The notes under the pieces: model-generated | Told to the model about the DNA's origin: nothing | Databases searched by the model: none | The model's input: only the letters and a program-made list of their open reading frames with translations | Translations under genes and position numbers: made by a program | Part shown: positions 18,950 through 29,563 of the stretch, in pieces | Position numbering within the stretch: position 1 is the first letter of the stretch | Layout of the letters: each line of letters begins with the position of its first letter | Origin: Takakia lepidozioides | Taxonomy: Eukaryota > Streptophyta > Takakiopsida > Takakiales > Takakiaceae | Length of the DNA: 64,000 nt | Direction: 5' to 3' | Assembly: GCA_030704615.1 (NCBI GenBank) | Contig: CM060734.1 | Location: 49,740,042 to 49,804,041 of the forward strand

Positions 18950-21900
18950 TTACTGTTTCTGAGTAGCAACCCTTTGTGAGTGAGCACCTTGTTGACGTTG
19001 AGAGTTTCGTGGCGGGCTGTGTGTACGAGCCCGAGGTCTGTCTCTGGTTGACGGAGATGGTTGATCACTACCTGGATAAGTGAGGCCTTCTGGAGGCTGA
19101 TATCGAGGTAATCTTTCCGGCATAGGAGATCCCCTTTGTTTCTTCTCTTCCATCTGAATTGCATAGTCTTCTCCCATGTCAAAAGAATTCTGTGAAGAAA
19201 CAGTTGTATCAGAATCCTCATCGCCTCTCAGGTGTTTTAATTTTCGAACTTTTTGTGGAATCATCTGGGGCATACAATGCTGTCCTACCATGTCTGGAAG
19301 TTTGCATTTTACAACCTGGTGTAACCGTTGAACAGCAAAATTGGTGTAGACACTGAGCTCCTTGTCTGTCCAGATGAGTGGGGTACCAATTACTGGTGCA
19401 GCGTGCAAGTATTTCCATGCGATATGTCCCTTATAGAAAATGTCATCAAGTCCGAATTTCTGTGTTGACAAATTGTTGCAGGCTGCTTGAAACCATGAAC
19501 GAATTTGAGAATCCTTCTGTATCATAACTTTTGGGTCATATAGGTACATATGAGGTGGCACCGAAGGTAATACCCAATGATCTCCACTGGAACTTTGAAA
19601 GCGTGCTTGCATCTTTTGTTGCTCTATGTGGTAACGTATCAGAAAACAAGCAGCGTAGTATAGCCCGCACCCCATGACAATACTTGCTATCTCCTTGGTC
19701 TTGGTATAAATGAGTCCATGTACAACCTGGAAAGCAACCAATTCCCTCAACATGGTACCTGCCTCGTGCCAGTATTGTGCAAAGTGATGATCTTCAATAT
19801 GTCGATTGTTTGGAAGAACTTTAGTCCTGGTTGCCACTGGCAGCCAAATACGCATGATTTGGTAGTAATGTGCGAATGACTGCGGAGGACTAAATTCTTT
19901 CCAAGCCAAATCCAACATGATGGGAATTTGGTTGAAGGGCATAATCATAGCCCTACTGTACTCCCTGGCAGCTGGAGTTTTAGGTGGGTTAAAAGCTGCA
20001 TTGCCCCATACCTCCGGCTGTGGTGGCTGTGGTGTGGTTGTAGTAACCACAGGTTCAGCTACTGGTACACTGACCTGTTGTGGTGGTGGTGGTACTGGTT
20101 CCTGTACCATTGGCATCTCCTGCACCTCCTGTGAAGACTGAAAAGCCAGAGTTCTGGCTTGCAAATAAGAAGCCATTAGCTGTTCCTGAGGGATATAGAC
20201 TCTTTGGTCGATGTTTGAAGTGAGGTCTTCCACTTGAGTCTGGAGTCCGTCTACATCCTCTTGTAACTCTGCTATCCTACTATAGACATTGTCTATAGTA
20301 GTTGTGGCAATGTTCTGCACCTGCAGTCTGAGCTCATTCATCTCGCTTTGGGTGAGCTTCCGTGGGGCTTTGCCTTCTACTGGCCCTTGTGCTAACCAGA
20401 CCTGCATAAGGCTGTTATCCACCAAGCTGCTTGTGGTTCCCCTGAGAGTTTGCTCCTCTCTTAGCTTATACAATTCCAACTGCTGTTGTAAAGCCTTCAT
20501 GCGCTTCGCCTGTGGCTCAACCAATTGCGCATAGGCAGCAAGTAGATTATTGGCTTCTTTCGAAGCCTTGTTACTGACCGCGATTTCATTTCTATTGGCC
20601 ACGATGGTTTGTTGCAACTCCACGATGTATTTCTCTTGCTCAGCTTCCATCTGCCTGTATTGCTTGAAAGTATCTTCATTGCGACAGATTGTATTCTTCA
20701 TATCGACAATGAGCTTCATGTGCTCCACATTCTCTTCTTCTGCCTTCGTACATTTTTCCGCTTGACTGTTTATTTCTTTTGTTGATTGGTCAAGCATAGT
20801 TGTAAATGTAGCGCATTGTATCGCCATCCTGTTATGCACTGTCTGCAACTCCGTATGTAGTGCATTCAGTTCTTGCAACTTGCTTTCATGCTGCACCTGC
20901 ATTTGGTATAGCTGTTGCTTATGTGCTTCGTGCAACTGGTCTTGCGCGAGGCCTGCCTCAATCAATTGTTGCTTGGCCAATTGCAAAGCCATTTCTGTAT
21001 TGGCCAAGTCCTGCTTCATCTTGAGAGTGACCTCTTCATCGACCTTGTTTGCACACTCAGTGGCAAGTCGAGCCTCAAACTCCTTCCTGAGTTCTTCTTT
21101 CAAGGCTGTCAATTGGGTAATTGGAACATGGGTTTTGACATAAGTCCCCAACAAATTAAGTGTCCTGCCTATGGAACTCATCAGCATTGCCTGTTGAGGG
21201 TCATCATGGTGAGGTTGCTGCTGTTCCTCCCGATCTTCAACAGTATGATGTCTCACTAACCATTCAGACCATTGTCCCACCGGATTTTCTTCCTGAACTA
21301 CTTCATTTATGACCGGTGCTACAGTGTCATGGCCTTCCGCCTGTGGTACCTCCGACACAGGTGTGTGCATTATATGTACCTCAGGATTTCTCTTGGGCAA
21401 CTGTTGCACCTCTGGGATTTCTGTCTGCTTGACCAGACCAGAATATTCATAGAGAAGGTCCCCTTTCTCTATTTCTGCCACTATCTGTTCTGTAGTTGGA
21501 ATATCTATCCCTTCACTTTCCAAATCAATTATTTCGGGTTGAGCTGCATGGATAACTTGTGACCTTGTGACAAGTCGTTCAAGTGGCTGTGTTGGTTGTG
21601 ATGCAGAAGTAACTTCTTCCTCCCTCTCTGAAGGTCCTGCTTCCAGTAATAACATTCTTTTGTGCTGCTGTGCCCCTTCCTGGTCATGAGCTTGGGAAAC
21701 ATTATCATGCGGAATCCGTGAAGCCAGTGGATCCGCCACTACAGTCTTTCCCCTTCTCTGCCTCTTAGTCTCGGGTTGTGCTGCTAGTCCACCCTCACTG
21801 TGTGAAGAGCCTTGCTCTTCCATTGCAGTTGTTTCTGGCTCAAACACTCCCATTTCCTTCCTTTCTTGTGCATTAAGTATGCCAGAACTAAGGATTATTT

Positions 21901-24900
21901 GAGCAATGATTGGGCCAGACACTATGATAGGAGATTTTGCGGTAGTACCTTGTAATCTTTTCATCTCCTCTACCAGTGCGTTGTACATTATGTCCGCCCA
22001 TGGTACCTCTTGTCCCTTCAAGCCTTTGAGGATTTCCTCTGTGAAGGATCTGCTCAAATATTGTTGGTTCTGTTTCAGGGCAATCAGAACGTTCAATACT
22101 TGGCCTATGTCTTTTAACCCTGGGTACACAGCTTTGGTACAAGCATAACCCTGAGTTTTAAAGAAACTCCCTTCTTGGAATAAATCCCCTATTTGCAGTC
22201 TTTCCCTGTGTTCCTCCACATACACATGACCTGCTGGCAATCGAAACAATTGCTGGAGGTATAGGGGAGTAATCATTAATTCAACTCCCTTCACCGTTGT
22301 TGTTCCTGTCTTTGGCTCAAAGTTCTGCAAAAATTGTAACATGTACTGTCTATGGTGTAGTGTCCAATCCATGCTTTGCAATCCTTCCAATCTCAGCTCC
22401 TTCAGTATCTTTATCGCCTGTGGGGTAGCCATCGTTTGTTTCTGCAGAATTGTGGTGCTCTTCACCCTGATTTCCTCCATTCCTCTCACTCTCTTCATCT
22501 TAGACTCACAGAACTGCTTTGGCTGTAACAACTGCAGGAATGCCTGTAGTGCACAAAGCAGAAACGTATGGTTGCCGCAGAAAGCTATGGGTAATCTCTT
22601 GTAAGCCTGCGGGGCTTGCAAGCATTGTTCAAGAGAAAAGCTCTGCTCTTTCGTTTCGTGTCTCTGCCATTGCGTAAGTAATATTGCGAGCGTATAGTCT
22701 GTTAGTTCCTCCATAGTTTCCAAGTTATAGCATTTATGGCCTGTCCTGTCGAGACGCCCGTTACTCAGAACGACGCCGCCTCTTGCGCTTAATTTCCCTC
22801 CATTTTCTTGATCATTTCTCTGGTTTTCTATTGGCTGTATCCGCTGTGACTGGATTTTAACTTTTATCTTCTTTAGTGGACTTTCCCTGTTGGATAGTCC
22901 ACTAGGATCACACATGCGACATGAATTCAGTTTTTCTGTACTTGCCGTTCGTTCTGTTTCCCTTTTTCCGTATTCATTAATGGGCCCGCCTTTCATCCCT
23001 TTTGACGGCCGTTCTTGTCCTCTTTCTTTTTGACACCTGTCCTTGCACTTCATTCTCTGCTGTGTGTCGCACCCTGACCTCCACGTGTCTATTTTTAAAG
23101 TAATTTCCGTTTCTTCTTCCTTCAGCCATTTTCCTGAAGTTTTTATGTGTCCACTTGTCACTGATTCTATGGATCGTGTAACTTTAGTAGGCTGTGTTGA
23201 GCTGTGACAGGCTGTGTCATACTGTGTTACGCTGTGATAGGCTGTGTTGCACTGTGGTAAGCTGTGATAGGCTGTGACACGCTGCGGTAGGTTGTGATAG
23301 GCTGTGTCACGTCGTGACGGGCTGTGATAGGCTGTGTCACGCCGTGATGGGCTGTGATAGGCTGTGTCACGCCGTGATGGGCTGTGATAGGCTGTGTCAC
23401 GTTTGTTTTGCCCACCCCGGTCATATATACTGGGCCTAGCGACAAGTGTTCCATACTCCGTTCGTAACACTGGTGCAGCCCGTGACTGCTCTTGCGGTTC
23501 AACATGCAAATCATGCTGCAGGGGTTTGTCATGGATACCACTGTACCCCTTCAACTTATTTGCATTGACTCTTCCCAGCATTTCTTTGTTAATGGTTTGT
23601 AACATGGCTGTGTTGTTATCATACATCTTTTGTATGACATAAGGTCCTTTCCATGGTGATTTAAGCTTAGAAGCTTGAATCTTTCCTTTCTTCTGCAACC
23701 ATAGAACCAAATCCCCCGTCTTAAAAGTCTTTAACTTGCCTTCATCAAACTGTTCCTTTCGCTTCATCTGAATTCTGGTCATATTATCAGCTGCATCAGC
23801 ACGTACTTCTTCCACATGGTATAATTCATGTTTCCTGACCTTGATGGAGTCTTGCAATTCCATTCTTTTTCCCCACTCCGTTCTCATGGTAGGTAACAGG
23901 AATTCCACTGGAAGTAAGGCTTCCATACCATAAACTAATTGGAATGGTGTATACTTAGTGGTGACTTTATATGAAGTCCTGTATGACCACAAAGCTGTCA
24001 GCAGCTTTGTATCCCAATCCGTTCTGTTTGCATTGACTATCTTAGCCAAGATAGTACATAGTATTTTGTTGGTAGCCTCTGCCTGTCCATTACCCTGTGG
24101 GTAATATGTTGTACTCTTTCTATGCACAATCATAAACTCTTTAGTCAATAACTCAATGGTCTCATTCATGAAGTGACTTCCTTGATCACTGATAAATTCT
24201 AAGGGACATCCAAATCGTGTAAGTATGTTCTCGTACAGGAACCTTGCTGTGGACTTGGCTGTGTTGTCCCTCAAAGCTTTAGCTTCCACCCACTTTGTAG
24301 TATAATCAGTGGCTGTAATTATGTACCTGTTTTGTGTATTCTTGGATGGTGGATTAATTGGTCCAACAAAGTCTAGTCCCCATTTCTGAAATGGTTCCGT
24401 AGGCATTGTAGGATGCAAGGCCATTCTTCCAGATCTCTGCAAAGGTCCTAGCCTCTGACATTCATCACACTTCTGACAATACTCATGTACATCTTTGAAC
24501 AAAGTAGGCCACCAGTATCCTGCGAGTAGTATCTTTCTACTGGTAGTCTCTTCTCCAAAATGACCTCCAGCCACTCCTTTATGAACTTCCTCCAAGACTT
24601 TATTTACTTCATGGTGGTACAAGCATCGTTTTAGTACTCCATCAGGTCCTAACTTATACATTCTGCTTCCTACCATAGTATAAGGTAAAGCTTTGATAGC
24701 GATTCTCTTCCTCTGCTCCTTACCATAACTAGGTGGGCACTGACCATGAGCAAGGTAGTATCTGATTGGCCACTGCCAATCTAACCATTCATCTGCACTT
24801 CCTTGCACCTCCATTACAAATAAACTCGCATCAGGTAACTGATCGTCCACTCCTGTGGCGGCCTCTCCTGTTGTTAGTCGTGACAAATGATCTGCCACAA

Positions 24901-27900
24901 GATGCAAACGGCCAGGCTTGTAAATAACCTCGAACTCAAACTCATGCAAGATTATTAACCACCTCGCTATCCTTCCACTTATCAAAGGTTTGTTCACCAG
25001 ATATATCAGAGCCTGGTGATCCACATAAAACATAAACTTTCTTCCCAATAGGTAATGCCTGAATTTCTTCACTGCATAGATCATTGCCAATGCTTCTCTT
25101 TCCGTTGTGCTATAGTTCCTCTCAGCACTGTTCATCAACCGGCTAGCATAGTACACAGGTGAATCTATATTCCCTGTAACATTCTGGGCTAACACCGCTC
25201 CCAACGCTTCTCCTGATGCATCGCAGTGAACATGAAATACTACATGCCAGTGAGGGTTAATCAGCACAGGTGTAGTTGTTACTGACAGTGTAAGTTCCTC
25301 AAACGCCTGTTGACATTCAGCTGTCCATGCAAACACTGCATCTTTCTTCAGAAGCTTGCTCAATGGTGCTGCTATTTGTGCATACCTTTTGACAAATCTT
25401 CTGTAATAACTGGTTTGCCCAAGGAATCTCCTTAAACTCTTAACATTCACTGGTGGTGGAGAGGCTTTAATGGACTCTGTCTTCCTGGGATCCACAAGGA
25501 GTCCCTTCTTACACACAATGTGTCCCAGAAGCACCCCTGAGTTCACACAGAAAGTACACTTCTCTGGATTCAAGCCCAGACCTCTCATCCTGCATCTGGC
25601 CAGGCATAACTCCAATTTATGCAAGTGCTCATTCTTAGAGCTGTACACACTGAAATCATCCAAAAACACCTGCATGAAATCATCCAGATACTCTTGAAAA
25701 GATTCACTTATCACTCTCTGAAAGGTCGCTGGTGCATTACAAAGTCCAAAGGGCATGACTTTGTATGCATAAGCCCCCCAGTCTGTGATGAAAGCTGTTT
25801 TCCCTTGGTCTTCTTCTGCCACTTGCACTTGATTATAACCACTGAAGCCATCCATGAATGAGTACATCTCATGGCCTGCCACAGTGTCTAATACTGCTTC
25901 TGTGAATGGCAAAGGGAAAGGATCTTTCTTCGTACAAGCATTCAGCTTCTTATAGTTCACACATACTCTTAGTTTGCCATTCTTCTTGGGAACTATAACA
26001 ATGGGTGACAACCAAGTTGTATACTCTATTGGGTATATAAACTTAGCCTCAGCCAACTTCTTTATCTCTTCTCCAACCTTCTGTGCGTAGTTGGGATTCA
26101 TTCTATACCTCGCCTGCTTGATTGGTACTGACCCTGGTTCCAGTTCAATTTTATGCTGACAGACTTCAGGTGGTATCCCTTTTAGATCCTCATAGCTCCA
26201 AGCAAATACATCTCTGTATTTGATGAACAAGCTTTTAGCTTCTTCGAAGAATTCCGGCTCCAAATCAGCTCCTACTTTCACCATCCTCGGTTCCTCCTGA
26301 GTTCCCACATTTACTTCTCTCACCTGCTCATCAGCTGTGATTGTCCAACCAGTCACCACTTCATCCTGTAAGCTCACAGTGGCTGGTTCTTCTAGGATTT
26401 CTATTTCTCCTTCTCTTTCTTCATAGAAATGTGATGGGTAAATGCTGGTTTCTTCTTCAGTTGGTGTTGCTGTCACTACACCACAGCAGATACCTCTCAA
26501 ACAACTTAGGCTTTCCAGCCGCATCTCTGCAACCTGCTCCCACTCTGGGTGTGCAGCAAATAGGGTAGCTTCCTGCTCCTCATCCAGTCCTCCTCTCCAG
26601 TCATACTCTCTGACTCCTCGAGGTCTTCTTGTAGCAGGTAATCTACTAGATTTCTTTGTGGTAATTTGTATCTCGTGCATCCCATTATGCACAGTTAGTA
26701 ACTGAGAATTCCAGTCATGGAATACCCTGGCCTGTTTCAGCCACGGACGTCCCAATAATAAGGAGTAAGCCTCCATGACTTCATCCATTTTTAATACAGT
26801 TACTGTGATCATAAAGATCATTTTCTGTATCTGTATCTTAACTCCTCTTATTAATCCCAATGGCTGTACACTTCTTTGATCTGCCATTGTTACTGTAAAT
26901 GGGGCTGGTTTCATGTTACTTAGACCAAGCTTCTTCCTTAATTGGTCTGTCATGATATTTACTCCAGAACCACCATCTATCAGTACATCAGTTAGTTCTG
27001 TGCTTCCAATTCTCAATTGGATTACTGGCATAGAATCATCAAAGTCCATGACTGGTTCTCGCCCTTCCGGCTTCACATTATAACTGGTCACCTTGCTGTT
27101 CAGGTCTGTGTTTCCTGTCTCTTGGGCAATTCGATTGATTGCCTGATACAGCCTGTGCCTACAATAAGGTGCCACAGCTAATAGCTGTCCAATGGTAATT
27201 TCTGCTTTGGTCTGACATATTACTTCAGCCAAAGTCTCTTCATTACTTTGCATGTCTGCATCTTCTTTTTTCCTTTCTTCCTCACTCCCCTCTTTTTCTC
27301 CATCCGAATCAGAGGAATCTGCCACAGGAATATCAGTACTCTTTTGCATTTCCCTTATAGTATCTGCCACTTCCTTGTGCAGTTCCTTCTCATCTTTCCA
27401 AGTCTCTTCATCTTCAGGCATATCATTGCCACTTCCAGTCTCATCTTCTTCCTCTTCTACTGGAGGTATTAGTTTGGCTTTACTTCTTGTTACTATCATT
27501 GTACTTACTTCTGGTACAACACATGGCCTAACCATGTGAGCTGCCACCACTGGGCCCTCATTCACAGGAGCTCTCATCTCATTCTGGTGTCTTATCCAGA
27601 ATGAACAGGCTGCCTTGCGATGTCCTGGCTGATTACAATAGTAACATAGCTCTTCACCATTGGGTCCTCGCCCTTGGTCTGGTCTTGGATTATTTCTATA
27701 ATCCTGATTCCCGGGCTGGTAATTCCCCCTTGGATTACCCTGATAGTTGCCTCTGGAATTTCCTTGGTAATTCCCTCTTGAATTACCTCTCCCTTCCATG
27801 CCATTGTTATAACCACCAGACCTACCATAGTGGTCCTGATCATTGCTTCTTCTTGGCTGGGGCTGCACCTGATGCACCCTCACTTGCCTAGGTTCTCTTG

Positions 27901-29542
27901 CAGCTGTCCTTCTGTTGTAGTAACAATTCTCAGTAGAATGGTTATCCATTTTACAGATAGTACAGTGTTTCTCCTTCATGTGGCATTCTGTAGTGGTATG
28001 GCCTTCATTCTGGCACTTTGCACACCATACACCCTTCCTCCAATGTGTTGCAGCCTCTGTGGCATACTTCTTCAAGATTTCTTCCAATCTTTTCTCATAG
28101 TTATCCCTCTTCAACTTTTCCTTTCTCTTACTCTTTCTTTTTAGTTCTTGCTCTTCTTCTTCATCTGACTCATCTTCAGAGTCCTCATCTTCCTTTTTCT
28201 CTCTCCTGAGCATTCCCAATTGCTCAATTCTGTTTGCAGTTTCAAATGCCTCCTCCACTGTATTATGGGGTAACATATCCACTTTCTTCTGCAACTCTGG
28301 TCTTAGTCCACTCACAAACCAAGTCTTCTGTAAACCGGGTGCTGGTACTGCAGCCAGCTTTTTCATCATCAATTCCATCTTCTCCATATACTCTTCAACA
28401 GTTTCATGCTTCTTCTGCTTCAGCTGTTGTAAACTTCCATACACTTCATCCTCAGTTTTACTTGTCCTGAACCTATTTCGAAATGCTGTATTCAAGCCAT
28501 TCCAGGTTAGGAAATGATTATCAGGGAATCTTGCATACCATTCACTTGCTTTCTTGATAAGTGAACAAGGAAACAGTCTCATCTTGGCATCATCGCCATT
28601 CTCATTGTTCACTATACACATGTGCTCAAATTGGCTAATGTGTACATCGGGATCCCCTTTTCCTGAATATATTGGAAAGGGTGGTTTTGCCCGTGTTGGT
28701 TGTAACGCCATCTGTGGCCCTACCTTCTGCCCACTGACAGGTGCTGGCACCCTTGCTGGTGCTGGTCCTTCTGGACCTGTTGTTTTTGTGGTGGATCTTC
28801 CACCAAGTGGTGGCCCTTGAGCACTCCCTGCTTCTGGCCCCACGATATTCACAGTATTCCCAGCTTCAGTTGCACTACTTCCCACACTCCCTGTCCCCCC
28901 AGAGCCAGATCCAGGCAGCCCGCCTGATCCCCCTGAGCCGACACCTTCGTTGGCCTGTGATCCAAGTGCTCCACTTGATCCAGGTCCAACGGGTTGGGAT
29001 GTCCTGGTTGTAGTCTCAACCTCAGCTGTTGGGTCTACTTCTTCATATTCTTCCTCTTCCAATTTCTTCTCTCTGTTTTCATCCTCCAAGTTCTGCCCTT
29101 GGGTTTCTTCTTCACTCATGTAACTCAACTGTAATGGTGTTGGAGAGTCTGAACTCTCCGTTGGCTCTGCCACATCCTCATCTCCTTCTTCATCTTCTGC
29201 TTCAGAAACTGGAGTTCCTGCTTTTGGTGTTCCATGCCAACTCTTATCAAAGATTTCTGTCAAGTCTTTTATCCAAGGATGTACCTCAGATCTTTCACCT
29301 CGTGATTGATCTTCTTCCTGTACCAATTCCCTTAATCTTTCTTGCAAAGAAACAGAAGGAGTGGCATCCAACTCTAGTTCTTCCGGTATAGGTGATGCAC
29401 TTTTTGATCTTGATGGTGTGAGAGGTCCAGATGATTCCCCTATGTCTATTCCTCTCTCCCAAAGATATGGATAATTAGCTTTCAGATAGCTTTCTCTTTT
29501 TGATGAATATCTTTGTCGTCTAGCTTCTCTTTCATCACTCAT
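18950..29542 (-). CDS. Giant Gag-Pol polyprotein with fused C-terminal extension
   Basis: One uninterrupted frame of 3530 codons with ATG at 29542. Gag capsid core lies at residues about 285-445 (PPFPIYSGKGDPD, WYARFP). CCHC-like knuckles are near 507-520, 527-540 and 633-646. The protease has an IDGGSGVN active site (D856) and the reverse transcriptase about 1150-1340 has FLDD at 1293-1296. RNase H begins at D1441. Integrase has an HHCC region about 1654-1695 and a catalytic triad D1724, D1786, E1822 with DD35E spacing. Then comes a 30-bp-unit repeat (residues about 2045-2117), a region with an LPIAFCGNHTFLL block (about 2285-2555) reminiscent of the extra ORF of plant Tat/Athila elements, a long Gln/Glu-rich coiled coil (about 2810-3060) and a basic tail. 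Whether the extension is made as one protein, cleaved by the protease or spliced cannot be told. Confidence 0.93.
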   Translation of the reverse strand: MSDEREARRQRYSSKRESYLKANYPYLWERGIDIGESSGPLTPSRSKSASPIPEELELDATPSVSLQERLRELVQEEDQSRGERSEVHPWIKDLTEIFDKSWHGTPKAGTPVSEAEDEEGDEDVAEPTESSDSPTPLQLSYMSEEETQGQNLEDENREKKLEEEEYEEVDPTAEVETTTRTSQPVGPGSSGALGSQANEGVGSGGSGGLPGSGSGGTGSVGSSATEAGNTVNIVGPEAGSAQGPPLGGRSTTKTTGPEGPAPARVPAPVSGQKVGPQMALQPTRAKPPFPIYSGKGDPDVHISQFEHMCIVNNENGDDAKMRLFPCSLIKKASEWYARFPDNHFLTWNGLNTAFRNRFRTSKTEDEVYGSLQQLKQKKHETVEEYMEKMELMMKKLAAVPAPGLQKTWFVSGLRPELQKKVDMLPHNTVEEAFETANRIEQLGMLRREKKEDEDSEDESDEEEEQELKRKSKRKEKLKRDNYEKRLEEILKKYATEAATHWRKGVWCAKCQNEGHTTTECHMKEKHCTICKMDNHSTENCYYNRRTAAREPRQVRVHQVQPQPRRSNDQDHYGRSGGYNNGMEGRGNSRGNYQGNSRGNYQGNPRGNYQPGNQDYRNNPRPDQGRGPNGEELCYYCNQPGHRKAACSFWIRHQNEMRAPVNEGPVVAAHMVRPCVVPEVSTMIVTRSKAKLIPPVEEEEDETGSGNDMPEDEETWKDEKELHKEVADTIREMQKSTDIPVADSSDSDGEKEGSEEERKKEDADMQSNEETLAEVICQTKAEITIGQLLAVAPYCRHRLYQAINRIAQETGNTDLNSKVTSYNVKPEGREPVMDFDDSMPVIQLRIGSTELTDVLIDGGSGVNIMTDQLRKKLGLSNMKPAPFTVTMADQRSVQPLGLIRGVKIQIQKMIFMITVTVLKMDEVMEAYSLLLGRPWLKQARVFHDWNSQLLTVHNGMHEIQITTKKSSRLPATRRPRGVREYDWRGGLDEEQEATLFAAHPEWEQVAEMRLESLSCLRGICCGVVTATPTEEETSIYPSHFYEEREGEIEILEEPATVSLQDEVVTGWTITADEQVREVNVGTQEEPRMVKVGADLEPEFFEEAKSLFIKYRDVFAWSYEDLKGIPPEVCQHKIELEPGSVPIKQARYRMNPNYAQKVGEEIKKLAEAKFIYPIEYTTWLSPIVIVPKKNGKLRVCVNYKKLNACTKKDPFPLPFTEAVLDTVAGHEMYSFMDGFSGYNQVQVAEEDQGKTAFITDWGAYAYKVMPFGLCNAPATFQRVISESFQEYLDDFMQVFLDDFSVYSSKNEHLHKLELCLARCRMRGLGLNPEKCTFCVNSGVLLGHIVCKKGLLVDPRKTESIKASPPPVNVKSLRRFLGQTSYYRRFVKRYAQIAAPLSKLLKKDAVFAWTAECQQAFEELTLSVTTTPVLINPHWHVVFHVHCDASGEALGAVLAQNVTGNIDSPVYYASRLMNSAERNYSTTEREALAMIYAVKKFRHYLLGRKFMFYVDHQALIYLVNKPLISGRIARWLIILHEFEFEVIYKPGRLHLVADHLSRLTTGEAATGVDDQLPDASLFVMEVQGSADEWLDWQWPIRYYLAHGQCPPSYGKEQRKRIAIKALPYTMVGSRMYKLGPDGVLKRCLYHHEVNKVLEEVHKGVAGGHFGEETTSRKILLAGYWWPTLFKDVHEYCQKCDECQRLGPLQRSGRMALHPTMPTEPFQKWGLDFVGPINPPSKNTQNRYIITATDYTTKWVEAKALRDNTAKSTARFLYENILTRFGCPLEFISDQGSHFMNETIELLTKEFMIVHRKSTTYYPQGNGQAEATNKILCTILAKIVNANRTDWDTKLLTALWSYRTSYKVTTKYTPFQLVYGMEALLPVEFLLPTMRTEWGKRMELQDSIKVRKHELYHVEEVRADAADNMTRIQMKRKEQFDEGKLKTFKTGDLVLWLQKKGKIQASKLKSPWKGPYVIQKMYDNNTAMLQTINKEMLGRVNANKLKGYSGIHDKPLQHDLHVEPQEQSRAAPVLRTEYGTLVARPSIYDRGGQNKRDTAYHSPSRRDTAYHSPSRRDTAYHSPSRRDTAYHNLPQRVTAYHSLPQCNTAYHSVTQYDTACHSSTQPTKVTRSIESVTSGHIKTSGKWLKEEETEITLKIDTWRSGCDTQQRMKCKDRCQKERGQERPSKGMKGGPINEYGKRETERTASTEKLNSCRMCDPSGLSNRESPLKKIKVKIQSQRIQPIENQRNDQENGGKLSARGGVVLSNGRLDRTGHKCYNLETMEELTDYTLAILLTQWQRHETKEQSFSLEQCLQAPQAYKRLPIAFCGNHTFLLCALQAFLQLLQPKQFCESKMKRVRGMEEIRVKSTTILQKQTMATPQAIKILKELRLEGLQSMDWTLHHRQYMLQFLQNFEPKTGTTTVKGVELMITPLYLQQLFRLPAGHVYVEEHRERLQIGDLFQEGSFFKTQGYACTKAVYPGLKDIGQVLNVLIALKQNQQYLSRSFTEEILKGLKGQEVPWADIMYNALVEEMKRLQGTTAKSPIIVSGPIIAQIILSSGILNAQERKEMGVFEPETTAMEEQGSSHSEGGLAAQPETKRQRRGKTVVADPLASRIPHDNVSQAHDQEGAQQHKRMLLLEAGPSEREEEVTSASQPTQPLERLVTRSQVIHAAQPEIIDLESEGIDIPTTEQIVAEIEKGDLLYEYSGLVKQTEIPEVQQLPKRNPEVHIMHTPVSEVPQAEGHDTVAPVINEVVQEENPVGQWSEWLVRHHTVEDREEQQQPHHDDPQQAMLMSSIGRTLNLLGTYVKTHVPITQLTALKEELRKEFEARLATECANKVDEEVTLKMKQDLANTEMALQLAKQQLIEAGLAQDQLHEAHKQQLYQMQVQHESKLQELNALHTELQTVHNRMAIQCATFTTMLDQSTKEINSQAEKCTKAEEENVEHMKLIVDMKNTICRNEDTFKQYRQMEAEQEKYIVELQQTIVANRNEIAVSNKASKEANNLLAAYAQLVEPQAKRMKALQQQLELYKLREEQTLRGTTSSLVDNSLMQVWLAQGPVEGKAPRKLTQSEMNELRLQVQNIATTTIDNVYSRIAELQEDVDGLQTQVEDLTSNIDQRVYIPQEQLMASYLQARTLAFQSSQEVQEMPMVQEPVPPPPQQVSVPVAEPVVTTTTPQPPQPEVWGNAAFNPPKTPAAREYSRAMIMPFNQIPIMLDLAWKEFSPPQSFAHYYQIMRIWLPVATRTKVLPNNRHIEDHHFAQYWHEAGTMLRELVAFQVVHGLIYTKTKEIASIVMGCGLYYAACFLIRYHIEQQKMQARFQSSSGDHWVLPSVPPHMYLYDPKVMIQKDSQIRSWFQAACNNLSTQKFGLDDIFYKGHIAWKYLHAAPVIGTPLIWTDKELSVYTNFAVQRLHQVVKCKLPDMVGQHCMPQMIPQKVRKLKHLRGDEDSDTTVSSQNSFDMGEDYAIQMEEKKQRGSPMPERLPRYQPPEGLTYPGSDQPSPSTRDRPRARTHSPPRNSQRQQGAHSQRVATQKQ
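23190..23402 (-). repeat. In-frame 30-bp minisatellite in the polyprotein gene
   Basis: Units of about 30 bp containing GGCTGTGATAGGCTGTGTCAC on the + strand, together encoding repeated RDTAYHSPSR-like decapeptides just after integrase. The last three or four units are nearly identical and the rest decay gradually. The core GGCTGTG matches the LTR minisatellite, so one may have seeded the other. Confidence 0.85.
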
Positions 29543-29563
29543 GTCCCATGTCTTTCATTTCTT

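Noticed and set aside
19917-29391. Many + strand ORFs of 60-120 codons across the gypsy polyprotein
   Set aside because: They are antisense shadows of the 3530-codon frame and have no motifs of their own.
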